From Methanocalculus alkaliphilus (GTDB lineage Archaea; Halobacteriota; Methanomicrobia; Methanomicrobiales; Methanocorpusculaceae), in the NCBI RefSeq assembly GCF_024170505.1, contig NZ_JALJYG010000001.1:62001-126000 (forward strand): a stretch of DNA of 64,000 bases, read 5' to 3'. The position numbers were made by a program, and so were the translations under genes. A model generated the notes under the pieces. The model worked only from the letters and a program-made list of their open reading frames with translations, ran no database searches and was not told the origin of the DNA. Of this stretch, positions 34,210-42,282 are shown one piece after another (the first letter of the stretch is position 1; each line of letters begins with the position of its first letter).

Positions 34210-36481
34210 TGGAACCTTTTGAATATGCCATGTTCAGGATCATCCTCTGTTCGGTCCTGGCGGCAGCCTCGCGGATCTTGGCAATTGCATCGATATTTGC
34301 CGATACGCTGAGGATGCCATGCTCAACAAGCCAGGAGACCATCTTCGGATCGGATCCCGCCTGGCCGCAGATCGAGCATTCGACACCAGCCGCCCGGCAT
34401 CTGCCGATAGCATAGTCGATAAGTTTCAGGACTGCCGGATGGGTCGGCTCATACATTGAGGCGACATGCTCGTTGTTCCTGTCAACGGCGAGGGTATACT
34501 GGATGAGATCATTCGTCCCGAATGAGGCGAATTTGATCCCGGCTTTGATGAAGTCATCGATCATGATGGCTGAAGAGGGGACCTCAACCATGATACCGAG
34601 GGTGACAACATCCACATCGACGCCCCAGTCCCGAAGGAGGGCTTTTGCCTGGATGAACTCGCGTGGGTGGCTGACGAGCGGGAACATCAGGCCCAGGTTC
34701 TCATAGCCTTCCTTCCAGAGGCGTTTAAATGCCTCAATCTGGAGGCGGAACTGCTCCGGTGTCGATAAATCACGCCGAATGCCACGCCATCCGAGCATCG
34801 GGTTGTGTTCGACAGGCTCATCCTCGCCACCCTCCATATTCCGGAACTCATCTGTCGGGGCATCAAGTGTCCTCACCCAGACAGGTTTTCCCGGGAAGGC
34901 ATCGAGGATGATCTTAATACCATCATAGAGCTCGCTGATGAACTCGTCTTCCTTCTGATGTGTGATGAACCATTGCGGGGTCTTGTTCATCCCGAGGATC
35001 AGGTGTTCGATCCTGAGGAGGCCGACGCCATCTGCTCCGGTTGCCGCAGCACGCTGTGCTGCTTCAGGGAGGGAGACGTTCACCTTGATGAGGGTCGAGG
35101 TGATGAGGGGCGCAGCAGCAGTCTGTGCGCTGGCGGCTGGGGTCTCTTCTGCAGCCTTCACCTCACCTTCATAGATGATGCCCCGATCCCCGTCGATGGT
35201 GACGATCTGGCCATCTTTCAGGAGCGATGTCGCCTTCTTCGTCCCGACGACCGCGGGAGTGCCAAGCTCTCTTGAGACAATGGCGGCATGGCAGGTCATA
35301 CCACCCTCATCGGTGATGATCCCGCTGACCCTGCGCATCGCAGGGACCATGTCGGGATTGGTCATCTTCGCAACGAGGATATCGCCTTCCTTCACCGACC
35401 CCTGATCCTTGATATGTTTAATGATCGCAACACGCCCGGTCGCAATACCGGGTGAGGCGCCCTGACCTTCGAGGATGATGGAACCGGATCCCGTAAAAGA
35501 CTCTTTCGGCTTTCCTCCGGTCTGCGCTTTGATCGTTGTGACCGGACGGGACTGAAGAATATAGAGATCATCGCCGACGATCCCCCACTCGATATCCTGG
35601 GGTGTGTCATAGTGATCCTCAGAGAGTTTTCCAAGAGCAGCAAGCCGTCCGATCTCAGCTTCCGAGAGGACGACCGCGTTCTTTCTCTCATCAGGAACGG
35701 CAACCTCTATCGTTCCTTTTCTGCCATCCGGAATGATCTCGGTCTCCTTGCTGGCAATGATACGATCGACGACCCGCTGTTTCCTCTGATCAAAGACGTA
35801 GTTGTCAGGGGAGACCGAGCCGGAGACGACCGCCTCTCCAAGACCCCAGGACCCCTCGATGATCGTCAGCGGTTCACCCGTTACCGGGTGGGAGGTGAAG
35901 AGGACACCGGCCTTCTCAGAGAAGATGAGCTCCTGGACGACGACGGCGATATTGACGCTCCTGTCATCGAATCCCTGTTTTGAGCGGTAATAGACTGCAC
36001 GCGCACCATAGAGCGATGCCCAGCACATCTGCACTGCCTCGATGACATCGTCGCCTCCCTGGATGTTGAGGAAGGTCTCCTGCTGTCCTGCAAAGCTTGC
36101 ATCAGGCAGATCCTCGGCAGTTGCACTCGATCTGACTGCAACAACGGTATCTTTGCCGATACGATCATAGGCAGACCGTATCTCGGCGGCCATGCCATCA
36201 GGAATCGGAACGGACATGATGAGGTCCTTTGCTTTACTGGCAGCGGCCTCAAGTGCGGTGTTGTCATCGACATCCAGCCCTTCAAGGATCGAGTAGAGGG
36301 AATCCTCCAGTCCGGTATCTACAAGAAAACGGCGGAAAGCCTGTGCTGTCACGACATATGCCTGTGGTACAGGAAGGCCAATCGATGCCATCTCACCAAG
36401 GGAGGCACCCTTTCCTCCCACTGAGGGCAGATCGCCCTTCCTTATCTCCTCAAGCCAGAGAATGTTCGGCGCATCCTTCAT
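34187..36481 (-). CDS. ppsA: Phosphoenolpyruvate synthase
   Basis: 764 residues. N-terminal ATP-grasp domain (VGGKGASLGEMASIGLPVP, then AVRSSATAEDLPDASFAGQQETFLN), the phosphohistidine loop DEGGMTCHAAIVSRELGTPAVVG (His near residue 395), and the C-terminal PEP-binding barrel with SFGTNDLIQYTLAVDRN and CSICGQAGSDP. It makes PEP from pyruvate, starting gluconeogenesis from acetyl-CoA in methanogens. A TTTTATGTATCC box about 27-30 nt before the ATG suggests a short or absent leader. It heads the collinear minus-strand set. Confidence 0.96.
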   Translation of the reverse strand: MKDAPNILWLEEIRKGDLPSVGGKGASLGEMASIGLPVPQAYVVTAQAFRRFLVDTGLEDSLYSILEGLDVDDNTALEAAASKAKDLIMSVPIPDGMAAEIRSAYDRIGKDTVVAVRSSATAEDLPDASFAGQQETFLNIQGGDDVIEAVQMCWASLYGARAVYYRSKQGFDDRSVNIAVVVQELIFSEKAGVLFTSHPVTGEPLTIIEGSWGLGEAVVSGSVSPDNYVFDQRKQRVVDRIIASKETEIIPDGRKGTIEVAVPDERKNAVVLSEAEIGRLAALGKLSEDHYDTPQDIEWGIVGDDLYILQSRPVTTIKAQTGGKPKESFTGSGSIILEGQGASPGIATGRVAIIKHIKDQGSVKEGDILVAKMTNPDMVPAMRRVSGIITDEGGMTCHAAIVSRELGTPAVVGTKKATSLLKDGQIVTIDGDRGIIYEGEVKAAEETPAASAQTAAAPLITSTLIKVNVSLPEAAQRAAATGADGVGLLRIEHLILGMNKTPQWFITHQKEDEFISELYDGIKIILDAFPGKPVWVRTLDAPTDEFRNMEGGEDEPVEHNPMLGWRGIRRDLSTPEQFRLQIEAFKRLWKEGYENLGLMFPLVSHPREFIQAKALLRDWGVDVDVVTLGIMVEVPSSAIMIDDFIKAGIKFASFGTNDLIQYTLAVDRNNEHVASMYEPTHPAVLKLIDYAIGRCRAAGVECSICGQAGSDPKMVSWLVEHGILSVSANIDAIAKIREAAARTEQRMILNMAYSKGSNEGERLF

Positions 36482-36600
36482 ATCAATCTCAGGTATGAAT
36501 CAACCCGAGGATACATAAAACAGGGTGAAGAAATCCCGTCACCAGAAGCCGAAGAAAAACCATGATTACCTGCTATGATTATATACGTATGGGGTTTTTC

Positions 36601-38187
36601 GTGAACTATAACGTACTTGTCAGCGATCCGCTGGCTGAAGAAGGCATTGAGATATTACGACAGTTCTGCACTGTTGATGTAAAGGTTGGACTCTCAGAGG
36701 ATGAGCTTGTCGCAATCATCGGAGAGTATGACGCACTCATCGTCAGATCCGGGACGGAGGTGACTGCACGGGTGATCGAGGCCGCCGAGAAGATGAAATA
36801 TATCGGCCGGGCGGGTGCAGGTGTCGACAATATCGATACCGACGCTGCAACCCGTAAGGGAATCATCGTCGCAAACGCACCTGAGGGGAATACCCTTGCC
36901 GCAACCGAGCATACGATGGCGATGATGCTCGCCCTTGCACGGAGGATTCCTCCTGCCAATATCTCGCTGAAGAAGGGCGAATGGAAGCGATCAAAGTTCA
37001 TCGGCGTCGAGATGAATGAGAAGATACTCGGTGTCGTCGGGTTTGGCCGTATCGGCAGGGAGGTTGCCAAGCGCGCCCAGTCATTCAACATGCGTGTCGT
37101 CGCCTACGATCCCTTCATCACTCCGGAGCGGGGGGCGCAGTTCGGTGTCGAGATGATGAGTGTGGCGGATCTCTTCAAGGTTGCCGATGTCATCACCGTC
37201 CATACGCCACTCATCAAGGAGACGATGCACCTGATCAACGCAGAGTCGATTGCGACGATGAAAGACGGGGTGCGGATCATCAACTGCGCACGAGGCGGCA
37301 TCATTGATGAGAATGCCCTCGCCGCTGCTGTTGCCAGCGGAAAGGTTGCAGGTGCGGCGATTGATGTCTTTGAGGAGGAACCTCCTGCCGATTCACCGCT
37401 CTTTACCCTTGACAATGTCATCGTCACCCCGCACCTGGGTGCAAGTACTGTTGAGGCACAGAAGAACGTGGCAGAGTCCATCGCCCATCAGTGCATCGAT
37501 GTCCTCAAGGGCGGTGCGGCTAAGTATGTCGTTAATGCACCGATGATCCCGCCTGAACTCCAGGATACGATCGAGCCGTATGCCCGCCTCGCAGAGAAGA
37601 TGGGCCGCCTCGCCTCCCAGGTGGTTGATGGGGCGATCACGAAGGTGGAAGTTACCTATGCAGGCGATCTCATCGAGATGCGCCAGAATCTTAAGATGGT
37701 GACCCGGATGGCGATCAAAGGGATCCTTGATCCGATCCTCCAGATGCCGATCAACATCGTCAATGCCGAGTTCGTCGCCCGCGAGCGCGGTATCGCAGTG
37801 GCAGAGACGACGACCGAGGAGTCGCATGGATTTAAGAACCTCATCAGCCTCACCATCAGGACAGCAAAGGGCGAAGAGACGATCAGCGGCTCGGTCTTTG
37901 GAAAGAGCCGTGTTCGGATCGTCGCTATCGGTGAGTTTACGATGGATCTCATCCCTGCAGGATCAATCGTCATCTCCCGCCATATCGATAAGCCGGGGGT
38001 CATCGGGCCGACAGCGACAGTCCTTGGGAGACACAATATCAATATTGGCGGAATGCAGGTCGGCCGTGTGAAGGCTGGCGAAGAGGCGCTCATGGTCTTA
38101 AATGTCGACTCGGAAGTCCCTGATGCCGTGATGGAGGAGATGCGGGGCGTCCCCGGTATCATTTCGGCAACATTTGCAACCCTCTGA
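36601..38187 (+). CDS. serA: D-3-phosphoglycerate dehydrogenase
   Basis: 528 residues from GTG at 36601 (VNYNVLVSDPLAEEGIEI); ATG at 36589 is also possible. The NAD fold has GVVGFGRIGREVAKRA; NCARGGIIDENAL with the catalytic Arg, and TPHLGASTVEAQ with the His. After the catalytic core come the intervening ASB domain and a C-terminal ACT domain (about 455-528: HIDKPGVIGPTATVLGRHNINIGGMQVG). That is the long type I form, probably controlled by serine. First step of serine synthesis. Confidence 0.93.
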   Translation: MNYNVLVSDPLAEEGIEILRQFCTVDVKVGLSEDELVAIIGEYDALIVRSGTEVTARVIEAAEKMKYIGRAGAGVDNIDTDAATRKGIIVANAPEGNTLAATEHTMAMMLALARRIPPANISLKKGEWKRSKFIGVEMNEKILGVVGFGRIGREVAKRAQSFNMRVVAYDPFITPERGAQFGVEMMSVADLFKVADVITVHTPLIKETMHLINAESIATMKDGVRIINCARGGIIDENALAAAVASGKVAGAAIDVFEEEPPADSPLFTLDNVIVTPHLGASTVEAQKNVAESIAHQCIDVLKGGAAKYVVNAPMIPPELQDTIEPYARLAEKMGRLASQVVDGAITKVEVTYAGDLIEMRQNLKMVTRMAIKGILDPILQMPINIVNAEFVARERGIAVAETTTEESHGFKNLISLTIRTAKGEETISGSVFGKSRVRIVAIGEFTMDLIPAGSIVISRHIDKPGVIGPTATVLGRHNINIGGMQVGRVKAGEEALMVLNVDSEVPDAVMEEMRGVPGIISATFATL

Positions 38188-38216
38188 ACTGATGCCCGAA
38201 AGGGCAAAAAACAATC

Positions 38217-38225
38217 CTTTTATAC
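38217..38225 (+). promoter_or_regulatory. TATA-like box of tRNA-Val
   Basis: TTTTATACT ends about 33 nt before the tRNA 5' end, leaving a leader of roughly 10 nt for RNase P removal. Confidence 0.5.
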
Positions 38226-38257
38226 TGCCAATGCCTACATTGTAAGGCAGAAGGCAC

Positions 38258-38332
38258 GGGGCTCGTGGTCTAGCTGGTTATGACGTCGCCTTGACATGGC
38301 GGAGGTCCTGAGTTCGAATCTCAGCGGGCCCA
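38258..38332 (+). tRNA. tRNA-Val (anticodon GAC)
   Basis: GGGCTCG pairs with CGGGCCC (one G-U). The anticodon loop TTGACAT sits on TCGCC/GGCGG, T-loop TTCGAAT, discriminator A. No encoded CCA. Confidence 0.94.
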
Positions 38333-38693
38333 TCTTGTTTTCAGATAATAGTTCTCATTAACGCCTTTTCATCCTCAGTAGCGATCTCATCAATCGATCT
38401 GAAACCCGCCATCTCTCAGAGGGAGCTGAGACCCATATTTGACGATAACAATCGAAGATACGGGGGGGCGCCAAATAGACGGGAGGAACGGAAAGCTACC
38501 CATCTCCTATTTGGATCTACATGGTGTAATAAAAATTTGGCATAGTAGGATCTCAATGACTCTGTCGTTGTGATGAGTACCAGAGTCCGAAAAAAATAGC
38601 TGTATCTATAGCTCTGAGGTTCAACAGAGCGAATACAGGAGTGGGGAGACATGCGGGAGCCTTCCCTGCTCCTCCATCGTTTTGATACCCGAT
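38333..38693. other. 361-bp gene-free stretch with several inverted repeats
   Basis: I see no credible reading frame. Three inverted repeats lie in a row: CCAAATAG/CTATTTGG (38471-38478 and 38507-38514), ACTCTG/CAGAGT (38559-38564 and 38581-38586) and GCTCTG/CAGAGC (38611-38616 and 38625-38630). They may fold in an RNA, but no known RNA family is recognised. Confidence 0.4.
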
Positions 38694-39392
38694 CTACTCG
38701 TCCCGTACAGCCGCAACAACTGCGGGTGATCGCGCCCCATTCTTCAGATAAATTACCCCGCAGTCCCGTGATCGGGTGAGGAGTTTCCGGAGATCCGGAT
38801 CATCAAGCCGGATACCATCATGGCCGCTCCGATATACAGTCCGATAGCCAAGAGCGGCAAGCCGATCCAGCACCCAGCATGGATCATCAGGGAAGAGGAA
38901 CGGATGGATCTCCACGATGATGACCCGTGGACGGATCCGGAGCGAGCGCAGGATATCTATCTCAGAGCCTTCACAATCGAGTTCAAGGATATCGCAGTCA
39001 GGAAGATCCTCCGGGTCAACGACGAGTGCATCAGAAGCATCCCCCCCATAGACATCGATCTCAGGCCCGACGATGGCATGATGGACACAGCAGATGGCGG
39101 CAACCCCCTCCATTTTCAGCCGCTCTCCCATCTGGCGGGCAGCCCGGTCACCACCCTCATAGATCGTCACCGAGCCGGTCCTGCCGACCTTCTTCGCGGC
39201 GGTCAGGGCAGTTGCACCATCACCCCCACCGACGATCACAACACGATCACCGGGTTGTGTCAACAGGCTATGTGCAGAGGCAATACCCATCTCCGATTGG
39301 CCGGTCCGTGAGACGTACCGGCAGGCGCCAAGGAAGAGATCGACAAAGTTGTTATATTTATAAATCGTATGCGCATCCCGTATCAGACTCAT
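38694..39392 (-). CDS. FkbM-family methyltransferase
   Basis: 232 residues. RVVIVGGGDGATALTAAKKVGRTGSVTIYEGGD is the SAM motif with the acidic ribose ligand. CDILELDCEGSEIDILRSL is the FkbM hallmark (L-D-C/V-E-G-X-E), and VIIVEIHPFLFP follows. The family O-methylates sugars, antibiotics or lipids. The substrate is unknown; nearby genes give no hint. Confidence 0.8.
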   Translation of the reverse strand: MSLIRDAHTIYKYNNFVDLFLGACRYVSRTGQSEMGIASAHSLLTQPGDRVVIVGGGDGATALTAAKKVGRTGSVTIYEGGDRAARQMGERLKMEGVAAICCVHHAIVGPEIDVYGGDASDALVVDPEDLPDCDILELDCEGSEIDILRSLRIRPRVIIVEIHPFLFPDDPCWVLDRLAALGYRTVYRSGHDGIRLDDPDLRKLLTRSRDCGVIYLKNGARSPAVVAAVRDE

Positions 39393-39756
39393 ATCAGATC
39401 TCCTGCAAGCCAGGGTACAGCCACGTTCATCCCCGGGAGCAGTCCTGCATGTCCAGAGGAGGGGGCCTCCAGGAATCCGGGGCGTTGTGGTACAGTCCGG
39501 TATGCTGGTTAGATCTCAAAATGTATCATTATTGTCATCGATAACAGTGAAAGCAATAATAATCCATAGATAGAATTTTATATAATTAAATTATTATTCA
39601 AACATCGTCACCCACCAGCGAGCCCGTTGCCAGTAGCCGATCATCATCCCGATCTGATACATTTATGAACCATGAAGAGGGAGAAGGGATCATCGGAGCA
39701 GGTGAGACCTGCTCCCAGACATTCACACCGCGGTGTGATCAGAGGAGTGATAGAGA
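39393..39756. other. 364-bp region with the sod promoter and leader
   Basis: No gene seen. An AT-rich block (about 39545-39600, with TTTTATATAATTAAATT) and a TATA-like ATACATTTATG (39657-39667) precede sod. A perfect hairpin (39695-39715) and a perfect palindrome (39723-39738) lie between that box and the GGAG ribosome-binding site. Confidence 0.5.
39695..39738 (+). promoter_or_regulatory. Two stem-loops in the sod leader
   Basis: GGAGCAGGT and ACCTGCTCC (9-bp arms, GAG loop, 39695-39715) are followed by TCACACCGCGGTGTGA (39723-39738), a perfect 16-bp palindrome. The palindrome ends 6 nt before the ribosome-binding site. It could be an operator, an RNA control element or both. Confidence 0.6.
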
Positions 39757-40356
39757 ATGGAAGAGAAAAGCTACACACTTCCCCCACTACCCTATGGGGC
39801 CGGAGCACTTGCACCCTATATCTCAGAGGAACAGCTCACCATACACCATGACAAGCACCACATGGCCTATGTAAATGGCGCAAATGCCAACCTGACCGCA
39901 CTCGAGGATGCCCGGAAACAAGGGGCTGATCCCAATATGAAGGCCATCCTCAAGGATCTCTCATGGAACTTCGGTGGACATTATCTCCACTCGCTCTTCT
40001 GGACCAGTCTTGCACCTGCCGGTTCCGGAGGTGGTGGAGAGCCGACCGGTGCGATTGGAGAGCGGATACAGGCTGATTTCGGCAGTTTTGAAAGGTTTAA
40101 GAAAGAATTTACCATCGCTGCTGCGAGCGTTGAGGGATCAGGATGGGCAGCCCTGACAGAGTGCCCACTGACAAAAAAGCTGCAGATCATGCAAATCGAG
40201 AAGCATAACACGAATGTCTTCCCATCCTGCCCGATACTCCTTGTCCTCGATCTCTTTGAGCATGCATACTATATCGACTACAAAAACGACCGGGCCGCAT
40301 TCATCCAGGCATTCTGGAATATCGTCAACTGGGATGAGGTCAATAAGAGGCTCTGA
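39757..40356 (+). CDS. sod: Superoxide dismutase, Fe/Mn type
   Basis: 199 residues. Metal ligands are the first His in EEQLTIHHDKHHMAYVNG, the His of NFGGHYLHSLFW, and the D and H of LDLFEHAYYIDYKND. The last motif is the D-X-W-E-H-A-Y-Y pattern with F for W, a variation. Conserved Tyr and Gly-rich turns are present, but SFERFKKEF and the ECPLTKKLQIMQIEKHN stretch follow the archaeal Fe/Mn group. It removes superoxide, while KatG at 52814 removes peroxide. A GGAG ribosome-binding site lies before the ATG. Confidence 0.94.
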   Translation: MEEKSYTLPPLPYGAGALAPYISEEQLTIHHDKHHMAYVNGANANLTALEDARKQGADPNMKAILKDLSWNFGGHYLHSLFWTSLAPAGSGGGGEPTGAIGERIQADFGSFERFKKEFTIAAASVEGSGWAALTECPLTKKLQIMQIEKHNTNVFPSCPILLVLDLFEHAYYIDYKNDRAAFIQAFWNIVNWDEVNKRL

Positions 40357-40433
40357 CCACCCCTTCTTTTCACCAGAAGAACCCTCATTTTTTCTTTGGG
40401 AAACACTTTAACCACCCGACACAACAATCTTTC

Positions 40434-40937
40434 ATGAATAATTCGGTAAAGGGAGCCGGAGGCATCCTTATCCTCCTTGCCGCATTCCTGACCATCGCAG
40501 GATGTGTCGGAGGATCGGTTGCAGAAGAGGGCGATACGGTCAGAGTCCATTATACAGGCACCCTCTCTGATGGCTCCACATTTGACAGTTCGGTTGGCAG
40601 GGAGCCGCTTGAGTTTACCATCGGGGCAGGAGAGGTCATCCCCGGATTTGACAGCGCAGTAATCGGGATGACGGTCGATGAGACGAAGACGGTCACGATC
40701 CCTGCCGATGAGGCGTACGGCCAGCACCGTGATGACCTCCTCTTCACCATCGAACATGAATTATTCCCTGGTGAGATTCCTGAGATTGGAGCACAGGTTC
40801 CGGTCTCGATGGACAACGGCATGATTGCCCAGAGTATCGTAACATCAGTTAATGAGACCGCAGTGATTCTCGATCTGAATCACCCCCTTGCAGGGGAGGA
40901 TCTGACATTTGAGATAACCCTCGTTCAGATCCTCTGA
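40434..40937 (+). CDS. FKBP-type peptidyl-prolyl isomerase, lipoprotein
   Basis: 167 residues. A signal peptide ends in a lipobox-like TIAGC, so the Cys near residue 23 is likely lipid-modified and the protein faces outside. GDTVRVHYTGTLSDGSTFDSS and the VIPGFDSAVIGMTVDETKTVTIPADEAYG block form the FKBP fold, with the IF-type insert in the second half (HELFPGEIPEIGAQVPVS). It probably folds envelope proteins. Confidence 0.9.
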   Translation: MNNSVKGAGGILILLAAFLTIAGCVGGSVAEEGDTVRVHYTGTLSDGSTFDSSVGREPLEFTIGAGEVIPGFDSAVIGMTVDETKTVTIPADEAYGQHRDDLLFTIEHELFPGEIPEIGAQVPVSMDNGMIAQSIVTSVNETAVILDLNHPLAGEDLTFEITLVQIL

Positions 40938-40988
40938 ACACCCTTTTTTCCGCAGAACGAATGATAAGAGCCATCAGCTTCTGAAGTC

Positions 40989-41549
40989 ATGGTAGTACCT
41001 GGAGATATGAAAATGGATCAGATAATAGAAGATGGATTTCTTCGTCTCACTGAGACGATTGAAGAATACAATGGAAGAATAGACGGACTTGAGGAGACGA
41101 TCCGATCAGACCTTGCCGGCCTGCTGTCACGGATGGTCACCCTCACCACCCCCCTCATCGGATCGCTGGGACAGCAGTTCCTTCATAAGACCAAGAAGGA
41201 TGGGAAGGGAGAACTCTATGACACCATCCATTATGATGAGAAGATGATCATCATCGGCCGTGCTGAGGAGCCGGTGGCAATCAGGCCCGACGATATGACC
41301 CGGAAGGTTGACAAGCAGTTCTGCGTCCTCACAGAGAAGGGAACAATTGCCGAGTTGATGTTCTCAGATGACGGGTTTATCATCGACAGTTATCTCAACC
41401 CTCTGACCGCAGAAGAGGCGATCGAATTCTATGGTCCGGGTGTCATCTATATGCTCTACCGCGCGCTCCATGACTATGCGAACCTTGAGGAAGAGCTGAT
41501 ACGCTCACTCGAGATGACTATCGCTTTTATTCTGGGTGAAAAAAAGTAA
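40989..41549 (+). CDS. Conserved hypothetical protein
   Basis: 186 residues; no family recognised. It starts with a predicted coiled coil (residues about 8-45: MDQIIEDGFLRLTETIEEYNGRIDGLEETI broken by a Gly), then a Ser/Thr-rich stretch and a compact alpha/beta region (about 70-185) with YDEKMIIIGRAEEP and FCVLTEKGTIAELMFSDDGF. No signal peptide or membrane segment. ATG at 41010 (MKMDQII) is another start. Convergent with the 154-residue membrane protein. Confidence 0.75.
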   Translation: MVVPGDMKMDQIIEDGFLRLTETIEEYNGRIDGLEETIRSDLAGLLSRMVTLTTPLIGSLGQQFLHKTKKDGKGELYDTIHYDEKMIIIGRAEEPVAIRPDDMTRKVDKQFCVLTEKGTIAELMFSDDGFIIDSYLNPLTAEEAIEFYGPGVIYMLYRALHDYANLEEELIRSLEMTIAFILGEKK

Positions 41550-41556
41550 TCCCCCT

Positions 41557-42021
41557 TTATTTCTTCCAGCTGAAGAGGGGGAACGTCGGCTTCAGCGGAT
41601 CATAGACCCCGCCGCTCAGGCTTGAGAGGGGGTAGGACTGTTCAACAACATTCTCGCTATCTGCTGAGGAGAAGCGAATAACAGCTTTTGCCTCACGTAT
41701 CATCTTGTCGAGGGTGAAGGTCTCCTCCTCCTCAGGCTGGAGCTCTTTTATATCAAACTCGATATCAAGCGGAACCAGTGAGATGTGAATCCGCCGTGCA
41801 GGTGCAGTCCCGGTATTTTTTACAATGATCGACTTTGCATCCTCAGAGAGTGAGCAGGAGACCTGGGGGAGATATGCAGCATCCTGCATAATCCAGAGTG
41901 TCATATACAATGCCAAAACGATGACCAGACCGATGAGAGCATAGTAGATATCGATGAATAATGCAGCTCCGATGCAGGCAATCGCCCCGACAACAATCAA
42001 TATGCTCTGCCGAGAGTCCAT
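41557..42021 (-). CDS. Hypothetical membrane-anchored protein
   Basis: 154 residues. Two N-terminal membrane helices (ILIVVGAIACIGAALFI, then YYALIGLVIVLALYMTLWIM) are followed by a beta-rich soluble domain (about 55-150) resembling the CARDB-like or Ig-like outer domains (IIVKNTGTAPARRIHISLVP, FDIKELQPEEEETFTLDKMI). Function unknown. It is convergent with the gene at 40989 and lies after tRNA-Ile on the same strand. Confidence 0.75.
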   Translation of the reverse strand: MDSRQSILIVVGAIACIGAALFIDIYYALIGLVIVLALYMTLWIMQDAAYLPQVSCSLSEDAKSIIVKNTGTAPARRIHISLVPLDIEFDIKELQPEEEETFTLDKMIREAKAVIRFSSADSENVVEQSYPLSSLSGGVYDPLKPTFPLFSWKK

Positions 42022-42083
42022 ACTGATACTTTATGGTCAGAGGATATAAGCAATATGAATCTTATCTGAAAGAAAAAGGAGAG

Positions 42084-42157
42084 TGGGCCCGATGCGATTC
42101 GAACGCATGACCTCTCGGTTATCAGCCGAGCGCACCACCGGGCTATGCTACGGGCCC
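42084..42157 (-). tRNA. tRNA-Ile (anticodon GAT)
   Basis: On the minus strand GGGCCCG pairs with CGGGCCC. The anticodon stem CTCGG/CCGAG holds CTGATAA, so GAT. The T-loop is TTCGAAT. A TATA-like CTATAAATG (plus strand 42189-42197) lies about 33 nt upstream. Confidence 0.95.
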
Positions 42158-42188
42158 TGATGTTACCTAAATAGATAGGCACTCGCTA

Positions 42189-42197
42189 CATTTATAG
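42189..42197 (-). promoter_or_regulatory. TATA-like box of tRNA-Ile
   Basis: CTATAAATG on the minus strand, about 33 nt upstream of the tRNA. Spacing is right for a short 5' leader. Confidence 0.55.
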
Positions 42198-42282
42198 ATT
42201 GTGAATTGGCAATCCATTCTGTTGCATCCGTTATTTATGATCAGAAGACGAGAAATGATGAACAGAAATGTCGGAGTGAGCC

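Noticed and set aside
38416-38652. 78-residue minus-strand frame in the gap after tRNA-Val
   Set aside because: No ribosome-binding site or family likeness, and it overlaps several inverted repeats.
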